From positions 1 to 64,000 of the forward strand of contig CAYXVE010000024.1 in the NCBI GenBank assembly GCA_964468435.1: 64,000 bases of DNA, given 5' to 3'. The stretch comes from JBCCTX01 sp964468435. Its GTDB lineage: Bacteria > Bacteroidota > Bacteroidia > J057. Shown piece after piece: positions 45,282 through 52,856 of this stretch. Position 1 is the stretch's first letter; the number at the start of each line of letters is the position of its first letter. A model generated the notes under the pieces. It saw only the letters and a program-made list of their open reading frames with translations, ran no database searches and was not told the origin of the DNA. Both the position numbers and the translations under genes were made by a program.

Positions 45282-45297
45282 AATGACTTATGTCACT
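45282..45297. promoter_or_regulatory. CRP/FNR-type operator before ccoS
   Basis: The 12-bp core TGACTTATGTCA differs by one base from the ccoI palindrome core (TGACTTAAGTCA). Its centre at 45289.5 is exactly 51.5 bp before the first base of the -7 box at 45341, identical to the ccoI arrangement. Confidence 0.7.
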
Positions 45298-45340
45298 ACA
45301 TTATCTGATTGCGATCATTCTCGCTATGACACTATCCTCA

Positions 45341-45348
45341 TAGATTTG
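45341..45348 (+). promoter_or_regulatory. ccoS -7 promoter box (TAGATTTG)
   Basis: Exact TAnnTTTG, 17 nt before the ccoS ATG. There is no -33 TTTG at the right distance, as expected of a promoter that needs an activator. Confidence 0.6.
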
Positions 45349-45365
45349 ACTCATATATTAACATT

Positions 45366-45533
45366 ATGAGTACAATTTTTTTATTAATCGGAGTGAGTCT
45401 GATAGTTGCAGTAGGGTTTCTAATAGCTTTCTTGTGGGCTGTAAACAACGGTCAGTACGAAGACGAGTACACTCCATCCGTGCGGATTTTATTTGAGGAA
45501 AGCACTGAACAGGACGACACTCAAAAAGAATAA
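45366..45533 (+). CDS. ccoS: cbb3-type oxidase assembly protein CcoS
   Basis: 55 residues: ATG at 45366, TAA at 45531-45533. One transmembrane helix at about 4-25, then 'FLWAVNNGQYEDEYTPSVRI' (22-41), where 'W-A-V-x-x-G-Q-Y/F-D/E-D' is the CcoS signature, ending in an acidic tail. CcoS is needed to insert heme b and copper into CcoN. It leads the ccoNOQP operon and sits 61 bp before the fused ccoNO gene. Confidence 0.93.
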   Translation: MSTIFLLIGVSLIVAVGFLIAFLWAVNNGQYEDEYTPSVRILFEESTEQDDTQKE

Positions 45534-45594
45534 CAACTATCAACACAACACGACTATTTCTTAACCCCCAAAAAAGAATCTTTAACAGAAGACG

Positions 45595-47766
45595 ATGACA
45601 CAGAATCCAACCATCTCCAAAGAAAAAGTGGCTCAGGTCAGGCCCATGGAGCAGTTTGCCTATGACAATGCCATCGTCCGCAATTTCGCTTATGCCACCA
45701 TTTTTTGGGGGCTTGCGGGAATGGCGGTGGGTCTACTGGCAGCATTTGAACTTGTATTACCTGAACTTACCTCAGGCATTGCGATCTTATCATTTGGAAG
45801 AATTCGCCCTTTACATACCAATGCGGCGATCTTTGCATTTGTAGGGAACGGAATCTTTATGGGGGTCTATTACTCCCTGCAACGCCTGCTCAAAACGAGA
45901 ATGTACAGTAATATTCTTAGCCAAATTCATTTTTGGGGTTGGCAATTGATCATTCTGGCAGCTCTTATCACACTACCCCTTGGCATAACTTCCAGTAAAG
46001 AGTATGCAGAACTGGAATGGCCTATAGACATCGCGATCACTTTGATTTGGGTAGTCTTCGGTATGAACATGATCATGACCATGGTCAAACGTCGTGAACG
46101 ACACCTCTATGTAGCAATCTGGTTTTACATCGCTACTTGGGTTACCGTGGCTATTTTACATATATTCAACAACATAGAGTTACCCGTCAACTTCCTGAAA
46201 AGCTATCCGGTATATGCAGGTGTTCAGGATGCTCTGATGCAGTGGTGGTATGGACACAATGCAGTAGCATTCTTCCTCACTACTCCCTATCTGGGATTGA
46301 TGTACTACTTTGTACCCAAGGCGGCCAACAGACCGGTATATTCATACCGCCTGTCGATCATTCATTTCTGGTCGCTGATTTTCATCTATATCTGGGCTGG
46401 CCCTCACCATCTACTTTATACAGCACTACCCGATTGGGCTCAGTCGCTGGGAACAGTATTTTCGATCATGCTGATCTTTCCTTCATGGGGGGGTATGCTC
46501 AATGGTCTGCTCACCTTGCGTGGAGCATGGGATCGCGTGCGTCAGGATCCGATCCTGAAGTTCATGGTTGTAGCAGTAACTGCTTACGGCATGGCAACCT
46601 TCGAAGGACCTATGCTTTCGATCAAGAATGTAAATGCCATGAGCCACTTTACAGACTGGACGATCGGGCACGTACACGTAGGTACTCTGGGATGGAATGG
46701 ATTCCTGACATTCGGTATTCTGTACTGGTTAATCCCACGTCTGTTCAAGACTAAGCTTCACTCCATTAAAATGGCAAACACTCATTTCTGGTTGGGAACG
46801 CTAGGTATCATCGTATACTGCGTACCGCTTTACTGGGCAGGGTGGACGCAAAGCATGATGTGGAAGCAATTTGCTGAAGATGGATTCCTCATTTACCGCA
46901 ACTTCCTGGAGACTGTCGTACAGATTCTGCCTATGTACTGGATACGTGCAGTGGGTGGTACATTGTATCTGTTGGGCTTCTTCATCATGATCTACAACCT
47001 GGTCAAAACGGTTCAGAATGGTTCTTTTCAGGCCAACGAAAAAGCAGAAGCTCCTGCCATGGCTAAGACTTACAACAAGCCTAAGGGAGAATACTGGCAC
47101 AGACTGATCGAACGTCGCCCCATACAGATGCTGGTAATCTCTCTGTTTGTGATTCTGATTGGAGGCATCGTAGAAGCAGTGCCCATCTTCCTGGTAAAGT
47201 CCAATGTGCCTACAATCGCTTCTGTGAAGCCTTATACGCCACTGGAACTCCAGGGAAGAGATATTTACATAAGAGAGGGATGCTATACATGTCATACGCA
47301 AATGATCCGCCCATTCCGTTCTGAGACAGAACGCTATGGAGAATATTCCAAAGCTGGTGAATTCGTATATGATCACCCATTCCAGTGGGGGTCCAAGCGT
47401 ACAGGTCCAGATCTGCACCGTGTAGGCGGAAAATATTCCGATTCCTGGCACTACAAACATATGCTTAATCCCAGAATCATCGAAGAACAATCTATCATGC
47501 CATCTTATTCATGGCTGATCAAAGATAAACTGGATATCAGTAGCACACCTGCCAAAATTCGCGTAATGCAGACACTGGGGGTTCCCTATCCTGAAGGATA
47601 TGACGAACAAGCCAATGCAGATTTGCAGAGGCAGGCAGAAGAGATCGCCAACAGGCTCAATGAAGAAATGACGAGTGATGGAATCACTGTGAGGAGCGAC
47701 CGCGAGATTATCGCCATGATCGCTTACCTCCAGCGTCTAGGAACTGACATCCAGGCAGAAAATTAG
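45595..47766 (+). CDS. ccoNO: fused cbb3 oxidase subunits CcoN and CcoO
   Basis: 723 residues. CcoN covers about 1-475: twelve helices and the heme/copper ligands His74 ('RPLHTNA'), His221 ('WYGHNAV'), His271-His272 ('AGPHHLLY') and His359/His361 ('IGHVHVG'). A linker and one more helix (510-530) lead into CcoO with a heme c site 'CYTCH' (Cys563, Cys566, His567), 'TERYGEYSKAGEFVYDHPFQ' and 'GSKRTGPDLHRVGGKYSDSW', and the Met ligand in 'SIMPSYSW'. The proton-pumping, oxygen-reducing core with high O2 affinity. The N-O fusion is the usual Bacteroidota form. Confidence 0.96.
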   Translation: MTQNPTISKEKVAQVRPMEQFAYDNAIVRNFAYATIFWGLAGMAVGLLAAFELVLPELTSGIAILSFGRIRPLHTNAAIFAFVGNGIFMGVYYSLQRLLKTRMYSNILSQIHFWGWQLIILAALITLPLGITSSKEYAELEWPIDIAITLIWVVFGMNMIMTMVKRRERHLYVAIWFYIATWVTVAILHIFNNIELPVNFLKSYPVYAGVQDALMQWWYGHNAVAFFLTTPYLGLMYYFVPKAANRPVYSYRLSIIHFWSLIFIYIWAGPHHLLYTALPDWAQSLGTVFSIMLIFPSWGGMLNGLLTLRGAWDRVRQDPILKFMVVAVTAYGMATFEGPMLSIKNVNAMSHFTDWTIGHVHVGTLGWNGFLTFGILYWLIPRLFKTKLHSIKMANTHFWLGTLGIIVYCVPLYWAGWTQSMMWKQFAEDGFLIYRNFLETVVQILPMYWIRAVGGTLYLLGFFIMIYNLVKTVQNGSFQANEKAEAPAMAKTYNKPKGEYWHRLIERRPIQMLVISLFVILIGGIVEAVPIFLVKSNVPTIASVKPYTPLELQGRDIYIREGCYTCHTQMIRPFRSETERYGEYSKAGEFVYDHPFQWGSKRTGPDLHRVGGKYSDSWHYKHMLNPRIIEEQSIMPSYSWLIKDKLDISSTPAKIRVMQTLGVPYPEGYDEQANADLQRQAEEIANRLNEEMTSDGITVRSDREIIAMIAYLQRLGTDIQAEN

Positions 47767-47847
47767 TCATAACATGAGTTGTGAGAGGGAGGATGTATTC
47801 ACACTCCCTTGCTTTTAACAATATTTGACAGCAATAATATTTTACAG

Positions 47848-48069
47848 ATGTATAAAGAAATATTAAGATCCATCAACGACATAGATATCTTTCCAATCAT
47901 TGCCATTATGATTTTCTTCCTATTTTTTATAGGGCTGCTGATTTGGGTGTTCAAGATGGATAAAAAGCATGTCAGACACATGTCCAACATGCCGCTAGAA
48001 GATGACAAAGATTTGGGCCACCAGAATGGAAAGGTTGATCAAAAAGACATGAAGCTATTTTATAATTAA
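47848..48069 (+). CDS. ccoQ: small cbb3 oxidase subunit, CcoQ-like
   Basis: 73 residues from ATG 47848. One helix (about 14-35, 'IFPIIAIMIFFLFFIGLLIW') followed by 'VFKMDKKHVRHMSNMPLEDD', the pattern of the Bacteroidota CcoQ/FixQ-like subunit. Identity rests on position between ccoNO and ccoP and on topology. The upstream in-frame TTG at 47809 is not favoured. Confidence 0.82.
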   Translation: MYKEILRSINDIDIFPIIAIMIFFLFFIGLLIWVFKMDKKHVRHMSNMPLEDDKDLGHQNGKVDQKDMKLFYN

Positions 48070-48108
48070 TTTATTCCACACAACCCAGTACTAAGAAAAT
48101 ATATTAAG

Positions 48109-49083
48109 ATGCTCAAAAAAATGTATATACAAACTGGTGCCCTGGGGCTTTTACTTTTGGCGACACCCCAATTGATCGGGCAGACTGCGGCAAAAGACAC
48201 ATTCATTTCTTCAGACCAGCTGATGTGGCTTCTCGTATTCACCATGATCGTAGTAGCGATCGTATGTCTGCTGCTCACTGTTACGATTTTTTATCTCATC
48301 CGCGATAAAAAGACAGCAACGACTACTTCAGAGGCTACTGAGGGAGCAACGACTGGTACAATAGCGGTTACAGAAGGAGCACAAGGACAGGTCAAAGAAG
48401 CGTTACCCTGGATGTCTTGGGCATTTATCCAGAAAAAACTTACACGCGCTGTACCTGTTGCTCAGGAAGAAGATATCGACCTGGGACACGACTACGATGG
48501 TATCCGCGAACTGGACAATGCGCTTCCACCCTGGTGGAAATGGGGATTTTATATTACCATCGGCTTTGCAGTAGTATATCTCTGGTATTTCCACATTGCT
48601 ACTGACTGGTCTTCTAATCAAGAGTACGAACAGCAGATGGCCAGAGCTGAGTCTGCTAAAGCTGCTTACCTCGAGCAGGTAGCCAATAATGTTGACGAGA
48701 CAAATGCCGTTTTGCTCACAGATGCCAGCGATCTGCAAATCGGGAAAGAAATCTATACGACCAATTGTGTGGCTTGCCACGGAGAGCAGGGACAGGGTGG
48801 TGTAGGTCCCAACTTTGCCGATCCATACTGGATTCACGGAGGAGATATTAAAGACCTGTTTGAACTCATTAAGTACGGCGTACCTGAAAAGGGAATGATT
48901 GCATGGCAGGATCAGTTGAGACCGACTGAAATACAGCAGGTAGCCAGCTATATCCTTCAGTTTCAGGGAACTAACCCTCCCAATGCAAAAGAACCTCAAG
49001 GTGAACTGTATACGCCATCCGAAACGCCTTCGGATAGTACTACTGCACCAGCAGACACAGCCTCTACGCTGACAATGCGCTAA
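48109..49083 (+). CDS. ccoP: cbb3 oxidase subunit CcoP
   Basis: 324 residues. Signal-like helix 8-20, a helix at 38-63, the N-terminal CcoP domain 'HDYDGIRELDNALPPWWKWG' (127-146, the hallmark) and a helix at 147-163. Only one heme c motif is present, 'CVACH' (Cys220, Cys223, His224), with a Met ligand in 'KGMIAW', whereas proteobacterial CcoP has two heme c sites. The tail is Pro/Thr/Ser rich. It passes electrons to CcoO/N. Confidence 0.94.
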   Translation: MLKKMYIQTGALGLLLLATPQLIGQTAAKDTFISSDQLMWLLVFTMIVVAIVCLLLTVTIFYLIRDKKTATTTSEATEGATTGTIAVTEGAQGQVKEALPWMSWAFIQKKLTRAVPVAQEEDIDLGHDYDGIRELDNALPPWWKWGFYITIGFAVVYLWYFHIATDWSSNQEYEQQMARAESAKAAYLEQVANNVDETNAVLLTDASDLQIGKEIYTTNCVACHGEQGQGGVGPNFADPYWIHGGDIKDLFELIKYGVPEKGMIAWQDQLRPTEIQQVASYILQFQGTNPPNAKEPQGELYTPSETPSDSTTAPADTASTLTMR

Positions 49084-49178
49084 GATGGATGAAGAAATTT
49101 ATGCACTTGTACAATCATTTACATAACAACCAGCTAGTCATTCATCGTAAAGACGGCTGTTTAATCAAAATATAATCA

Positions 49179-50597
49179 ATGAGTTCAATCGTCGAAGAAC
49201 CAGATATCATAGACTACGAAGAGTATCGCGATACTATCGGTACGGTAGACAAATCTGGAAAACGCAACTGGATCTATCCCAAAAAACCCAAAGGCAGATA
49301 CTATAACCGCCGAAAGATCGTTAGTAGCATTTTGCTGGCATTATTATTTGCAGGACCTTTCATTCAGTACAAAGGAGAGCCATTTATGCTCTTCAATGTC
49401 CTTGAACGGAAATTTATCCTGTTTGGCGTCACGTTCTGGCCTCAGGACTTTCACCTCTTTGTACTAGCCATGCTTTCTTTCATAGTATTTATTGTATTGT
49501 TTACAGTCATCTATGGAAGAGTCTGGTGTGGATGGGCTTGTCCCCAGACAATTTTCATGGAAATGGTCTTCCGTAGAATCGAATACTGGATAGAAGGCGA
49601 TGCCAATAAGCAGCGCAAACTGAATAACGGACCCTGGACCAGAGCTAAAATCTTCAAAAAGACTGCCAAACTCAGTATTTTCTTCCTGTTTTCATTTCTT
49701 ATCGCTAATCTGGTGATGGCCTATATTGTAGGGATCGACGAACTTTCTCAACTGGTCACACATCCGCCGGCCCAGAACTGGGATAAATTTCTGGGAGTAT
49801 CATTGTTTTCCGGTATTTTCTTTTTTGTATTTGCCTACTTCAGAGAGCAGGCATGTATCGCAGTATGTCCCTATGGACGCCTGCAGGGAGTCATACTGGG
49901 AAATGATTCTGTCGTGGTAGCATATGACCATGTCAGAGGAGAACCTCGAGGGAAACGCAAAAAAAATTCAAAGCAAGAGTTGGGAGATTGCATCGAATGT
50001 AGTCAATGTGTGCAGGTGTGCCCTACGGGAATCGATATTCGCAATGGAACACAGATGGAATGTGTCAACTGTACAGCCTGTATAGATGCCTGTGATAATG
50101 TCATGGATAAAGTAGGATTTGACAGGGGACTGATACGGTATGCATCACACAGCAACATCGTTGAAGGGACCAAATTCAAGTTTACGCCCCGTATCACTGC
50201 CTATTCACTAGTATTAGTAGGGTTATTATCTATACTGGGGTTTTCCTTAGCCAGCAGATCAGATGTCGAAACCACAATACTCAGAACTCAGGGGATGATG
50301 TTTCAACAAACTGATGAAGGTTATATCTCCAATCTGTATAACCTGCAAATAGTCAATAAGACCACGGAAAGCTACAGGGTGGATATTAAGCTGGATGAAA
50401 ATAAAGAGGCCAGGGTCAAATTTGTAGGAAAACCACCACAGATACCCGAAAGAGGAATCGGTAAAGGAGCATTTTTTGTAGAGATTCCCAAAGAGAAACT
50501 CAATGGAATGAAAAATACTATTACTATCTCAATCTATAATGAAGAAGGGAAATTACTAGATAAAACGAACACAACTTTCCTCGGTCCCGCCCAATGA
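49179..50597 (+). CDS. ccoG: cytochrome oxidase accessory protein CcoG (polyferredoxin, cupric reductase)
   Basis: 472 residues. Five or six helices ('RRKIVSSILLALLFAGPFIQ', 'FHLFVLAMLSFIVFIVLFTV', 'AKLSIFFLFSFLIANLVMAY' and others), the Cys motifs 'WCGWACPQT' and 'CIAVCPYGR', and two 4Fe-4S ferredoxin motifs 'CIECSQCVQVCPTG' and 'CVNCTACIDACDN'. The C-terminal ~120 residues form the Ig-like FixG domain. CcoG reduces Cu(II) for CcoI-linked copper delivery. Confidence 0.95.
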   Translation: MSSIVEEPDIIDYEEYRDTIGTVDKSGKRNWIYPKKPKGRYYNRRKIVSSILLALLFAGPFIQYKGEPFMLFNVLERKFILFGVTFWPQDFHLFVLAMLSFIVFIVLFTVIYGRVWCGWACPQTIFMEMVFRRIEYWIEGDANKQRKLNNGPWTRAKIFKKTAKLSIFFLFSFLIANLVMAYIVGIDELSQLVTHPPAQNWDKFLGVSLFSGIFFFVFAYFREQACIAVCPYGRLQGVILGNDSVVVAYDHVRGEPRGKRKKNSKQELGDCIECSQCVQVCPTGIDIRNGTQMECVNCTACIDACDNVMDKVGFDRGLIRYASHSNIVEGTKFKFTPRITAYSLVLVGLLSILGFSLASRSDVETTILRTQGMMFQQTDEGYISNLYNLQIVNKTTESYRVDIKLDENKEARVKFVGKPPQIPERGIGKGAFFVEIPKEKLNGMKNTITISIYNEEGKLLDKTNTTFLGPAQ

Positions 50598-50666
50598 CAA
50601 AGGCTAGGAAAGAGCGGAAAGTAAGGAACAGCATTTTTTGACAAAACAAGACTAATATCAAGAGAC

Positions 50667-51104
50667 ATGAACTGGGGACTGAAAATAACGTTGTTATATC
50701 TCGGATTCGTCGGGATGATACTGACTTTTGTTGTAAAAGCTTCTATGCAGGATTTTCACTTAGTAACGGAAAATTACTACGAAGCGGAGTTGCAATACGA
50801 AGACCAAATACAGAAGATCAAACTGACCTCTGAACTATCCGCTGAGATAGATATCCAGTATGATGCAAATGCTGATAAGATCATGTTCAAATATCCACCA
50901 CAATTTGAGGAAATCTCAGGCAATATCCTGTTGTATCGCCCTTCAAATTCGAATCTGGATCAAACAATAGAGATCCATGCAGATGAAGCGGGCATGCAGG
51001 AAATCTCCAGTGAAGAAATGATGGCTGGCATGTGGCGGATCAAGATAAACTGGCAAGGAGGCTCTAACGATTTTTATCAGGAAAAAATGGTCGTTGTTCA
51101 ATAA
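50667..51104 (+). CDS. fixH: FixH family protein
   Basis: 145 residues. One N-terminal transmembrane helix (4-24, 'GLKITLLYLGFVGMILTFVV'), then 'DFHLVTENYYEAELQYEDQI' (28-47), the FixH/CcoH landmark ('L-V-x-x-x-Y-Y-x-x-E-L-x-Y'), and a periplasmic beta domain ending 'GMWRIKINW'. It helps assemble the cbb3 oxidase, working with CcoI. Confidence 0.92.
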   Translation: MNWGLKITLLYLGFVGMILTFVVKASMQDFHLVTENYYEAELQYEDQIQKIKLTSELSAEIDIQYDANADKIMFKYPPQFEEISGNILLYRPSNSNLDQTIEIHADEAGMQEISSEEMMAGMWRIKINWQGGSNDFYQEKMVVVQ

Positions 51105-51133
51105 AAGTATAAACGGTATCAAGATAATCAGAT

Positions 51134-51838
51134 ATGTTTTTGTGGAGCGCTTTTATACTAGGATTAGCGGGTAGTATACACTGTGTAGGTATGTGTGGAC
51201 CTATTGCATTAGCATTGCCTGTATCTCCCTCTCGTAAGTGGAAGCCTATGGCAGGAAGGATACTTTACAACGCTGGCAGGATCGTAACCTATGCTACCTT
51301 GGGACTGGGAGTAGGACTTCTGGGAGAGAGCCTGGCTTTTGCGGGACTCCAGCAAGTCCTGTCTTTGGTAGCAGGTGCAGCTCTATTACTAGGGGTATTA
51401 TTTAATCTGCAATGGGAATCTCGAATGGTATCCATACCATTTATAGACCGCATGCTTCTGCAGCTTAAAAAGCGCCTGGGATCACTACTATATCAGGCCA
51501 ATATGAAATCATTGTTTCACATTGGGCTACTCAATGGACTTTTACCTTGTGGATTTGTGTATATCGCACTGGCAGGTGCTATCTCTACCGGTGATACCCT
51601 TAGTAGCGCTAGCTATATGGCACTATTTGGCCTAGGTACTTTTCCTGCCATGCTAGCACTTTCGCTAGCCGGAAACTACCTCAAAAAGTCTTTGGGTAAA
51701 GCTTTCCGCCCACTTATGACAGGCTTTGCCATTTGCTTTGCAATCCTGCTCATCCTCAGAGGACTCAACCTGGGCATACCCTTTGTAAGTCCTCAAATCG
51801 ATACTAACATCACCAACGTTCAACAGTGTCAATCATGA
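51134..51838 (+). CDS. TauE/SafE-like membrane protein of cbb3 clusters
   Basis: 234 residues, about six helices. It starts 'FILGLAGSIHCVGMCGPIAL', with the C-x3-C motif in the first helix (Cys18, Cys22 counted from ATG), as in the DsbD/SafE-like proteins often annotated as sulfite exporters at the end of cco clusters of Bacteroidota. A role in copper or thiol handling for oxidase assembly is more likely than sulfite export. Its stop overlaps the start of the 47-residue ORF (ATGA). Confidence 0.88.
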   Translation: MFLWSAFILGLAGSIHCVGMCGPIALALPVSPSRKWKPMAGRILYNAGRIVTYATLGLGVGLLGESLAFAGLQQVLSLVAGAALLLGVLFNLQWESRMVSIPFIDRMLLQLKKRLGSLLYQANMKSLFHIGLLNGLLPCGFVYIALAGAISTGDTLSSASYMALFGLGTFPAMLALSLAGNYLKKSLGKAFRPLMTGFAICFAILLILRGLNLGIPFVSPQIDTNITNVQQCQS

Positions 51839-51978
51839 ATCAAACCTTTCATCTAAATTCAGAGATCAAAGATCAACTCGAACAGATCAGAAATAATGAG
51901 TTACGCAAGTATTTGAGAAAAAATCATCTGGAAAACAGCGAAATTCTTGAAGCGTATACACAAAAATTCCTGGAATGA
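51835..51978 (+). CDS. small protein of 47 residues, unknown
   Basis: ATG at 51835 overlaps the stop of the SafE-like gene (ATGA), which suggests translational coupling. The product is helical and charged ('LNSEIKDQLEQIRNNELRKY', 'ENSEILEAYTQKFLE') with no membrane segment. I do not recognise it. The stop at 51976-51978 itself overlaps another ATG, which opens only 15 codons. Confidence 0.5.
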   Translation: MNQTFHLNSEIKDQLEQIRNNELRKYLRKNHLENSEILEAYTQKFLE

Positions 51979-51993
51979 ATTCTAACATTTACT

Positions 51994-52101
51994 ATGAAGC
52001 AAGCTGCCCAGCAATCTGCTGATAAGCAGCAGGAATACTTAGGACAGTTGGTACAGATTTTTAACAGCCACCAAAGATTAAAATCTGGAAAAAATGACTA
52101 A
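51994..52101 (+). CDS. possible 35-residue protein, unknown
   Basis: ATG at 51994, TAA at 52099-52101. Gln-rich and hydrophilic ('MKQAAQQSADKQQEYLGQLV'). It may be a real small protein or chance; the CRP-like inverted repeat at 52092-52109 overlaps its end. Confidence 0.3.
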   Translation: MKQAAQQSADKQQEYLGQLVQIFNSHQRLKSGKND

Positions 52102-52109
52102 CTTCATTT
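52092..52109. promoter_or_regulatory. inverted repeat AAATGA-N6-TCATTT upstream of the hemerythrin gene
   Basis: Perfect 6-bp arms with the 6-bp spacing of a CRP/FNR site, 40 bp before the ATG at 52149. It matches the ccoI operator in 9 of 12 core bases. The spacing to any -7 box differs from that at ccoI, so it may be a class II or repressor site. Confidence 0.35.
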
Positions 52110-52148
52110 CACAGTAATATATTTTTAGCTTATATTAAAGAAAAAAAT

Positions 52149-52856
52149 ATGGAGGCTTCTACATATACAGATAAGATAGCGGAGATTGTCTCTCAGAACT
52201 CCTTGCTAGAAACTGCGCTAAAGCGCTTTGAAATTCCTGCAAATCAGGAAATATCCTGGGAACAACTAGGCACAGATGGAAAGTTTCTCCTAGATGTGAT
52301 CTGGGCTTTCGATGACCCCAAAAGCTTTAGTGCTGAGACATTTGGTGATTATCCTGTTTCGATTATTCTTGAGTACCTGAAAAAGACTCACTCATATTAC
52401 CTGGATAAGCGTCTGGGAGAGATCGAGCAAAGCATGATCAATATTCAGAAAAAGTGTGCTAACGAACAAGATACTATCTACTGGCAAATGGTATACTTGC
52501 TCTATAATGCATGGCGCAGACACCTTACCCTGCATGTAGAGCAGGAAGAGTCTACTCTGTTTCCCTATGTAGAAAAGCTCATAGAAGCCCATACCTTAAC
52601 CCACAAGGTGGATGATGCATTTTCTATCGATCATTTCATGCACCAGCATGAAGATGATCAACTTGAAATGGGACTTAAGGAAATCAAACAGGCTATACAG
52701 AACCGGGCAGATAAATTTAAGCCTGTGCCCCTGGCCATTAAGATCCTCCTTACTCAACTAGATGCATTTGAAAGAGATCTTTGGGTCCACGGTATGATTG
52801 AGGACGATGTACTCGTACCCAAAGCAATGGTCATAGAAAAAGAAGTAAGAAATTAA
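52149..52856 (+). CDS. hemerythrin-type iron-sulfur repair (RIC/ScdA-like) protein
   Basis: 235 residues. The N-terminal ~70 residues match the DUF542-like part weakly; the rest is a four-helix hemerythrin fold with likely di-iron ligands His81, His125 and His129 ('HLTLHVEQEESTLFPYVEK'), Glu133, His167 with Glu168 ('HQHEDD'), His214 and Glu218 ('VHGMIEDDVLVPK'). RIC proteins release iron to mend Fe-S clusters damaged by nitric oxide or peroxide. Its stop overlaps that of the convergent rlmD-like gene by 4 bp. Its place after the oxidase cluster fits a response to low oxygen or NO. Confidence 0.85.
   Translation: MEASTYTDKIAEIVSQNSLLETALKRFEIPANQEISWEQLGTDGKFLLDVIWAFDDPKSFSAETFGDYPVSIILEYLKKTHSYYLDKRLGEIEQSMINIQKKCANEQDTIYWQMVYLLYNAWRRHLTLHVEQEESTLFPYVEKLIEAHTLTHKVDDAFSIDHFMHQHEDDQLEMGLKEIKQAIQNRADKFKPVPLAIKILLTQLDAFERDLWVHGMIEDDVLVPKAMVIEKEVRN

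Larger units (their letters stand above)
44998..45365 (+). other. intergenic region with ccoS promoter and operator
   Basis: 368 bp without a gene. A small hairpin TTACAA-AAA-TTGTAA followed by a T-rich run (about 45117-45150) may end ccoI transcripts. Further on are a CRP-type site (45282-45297) and a -7 box (45341-45348), so the oxidase structural genes have their own promoter. Confidence 0.6.

Noticed and set aside
46801..47490. 229-codon minus-strand open frame
   Set aside because: Opposite ccoNO, which has all its heme ligands in the plus strand frame.
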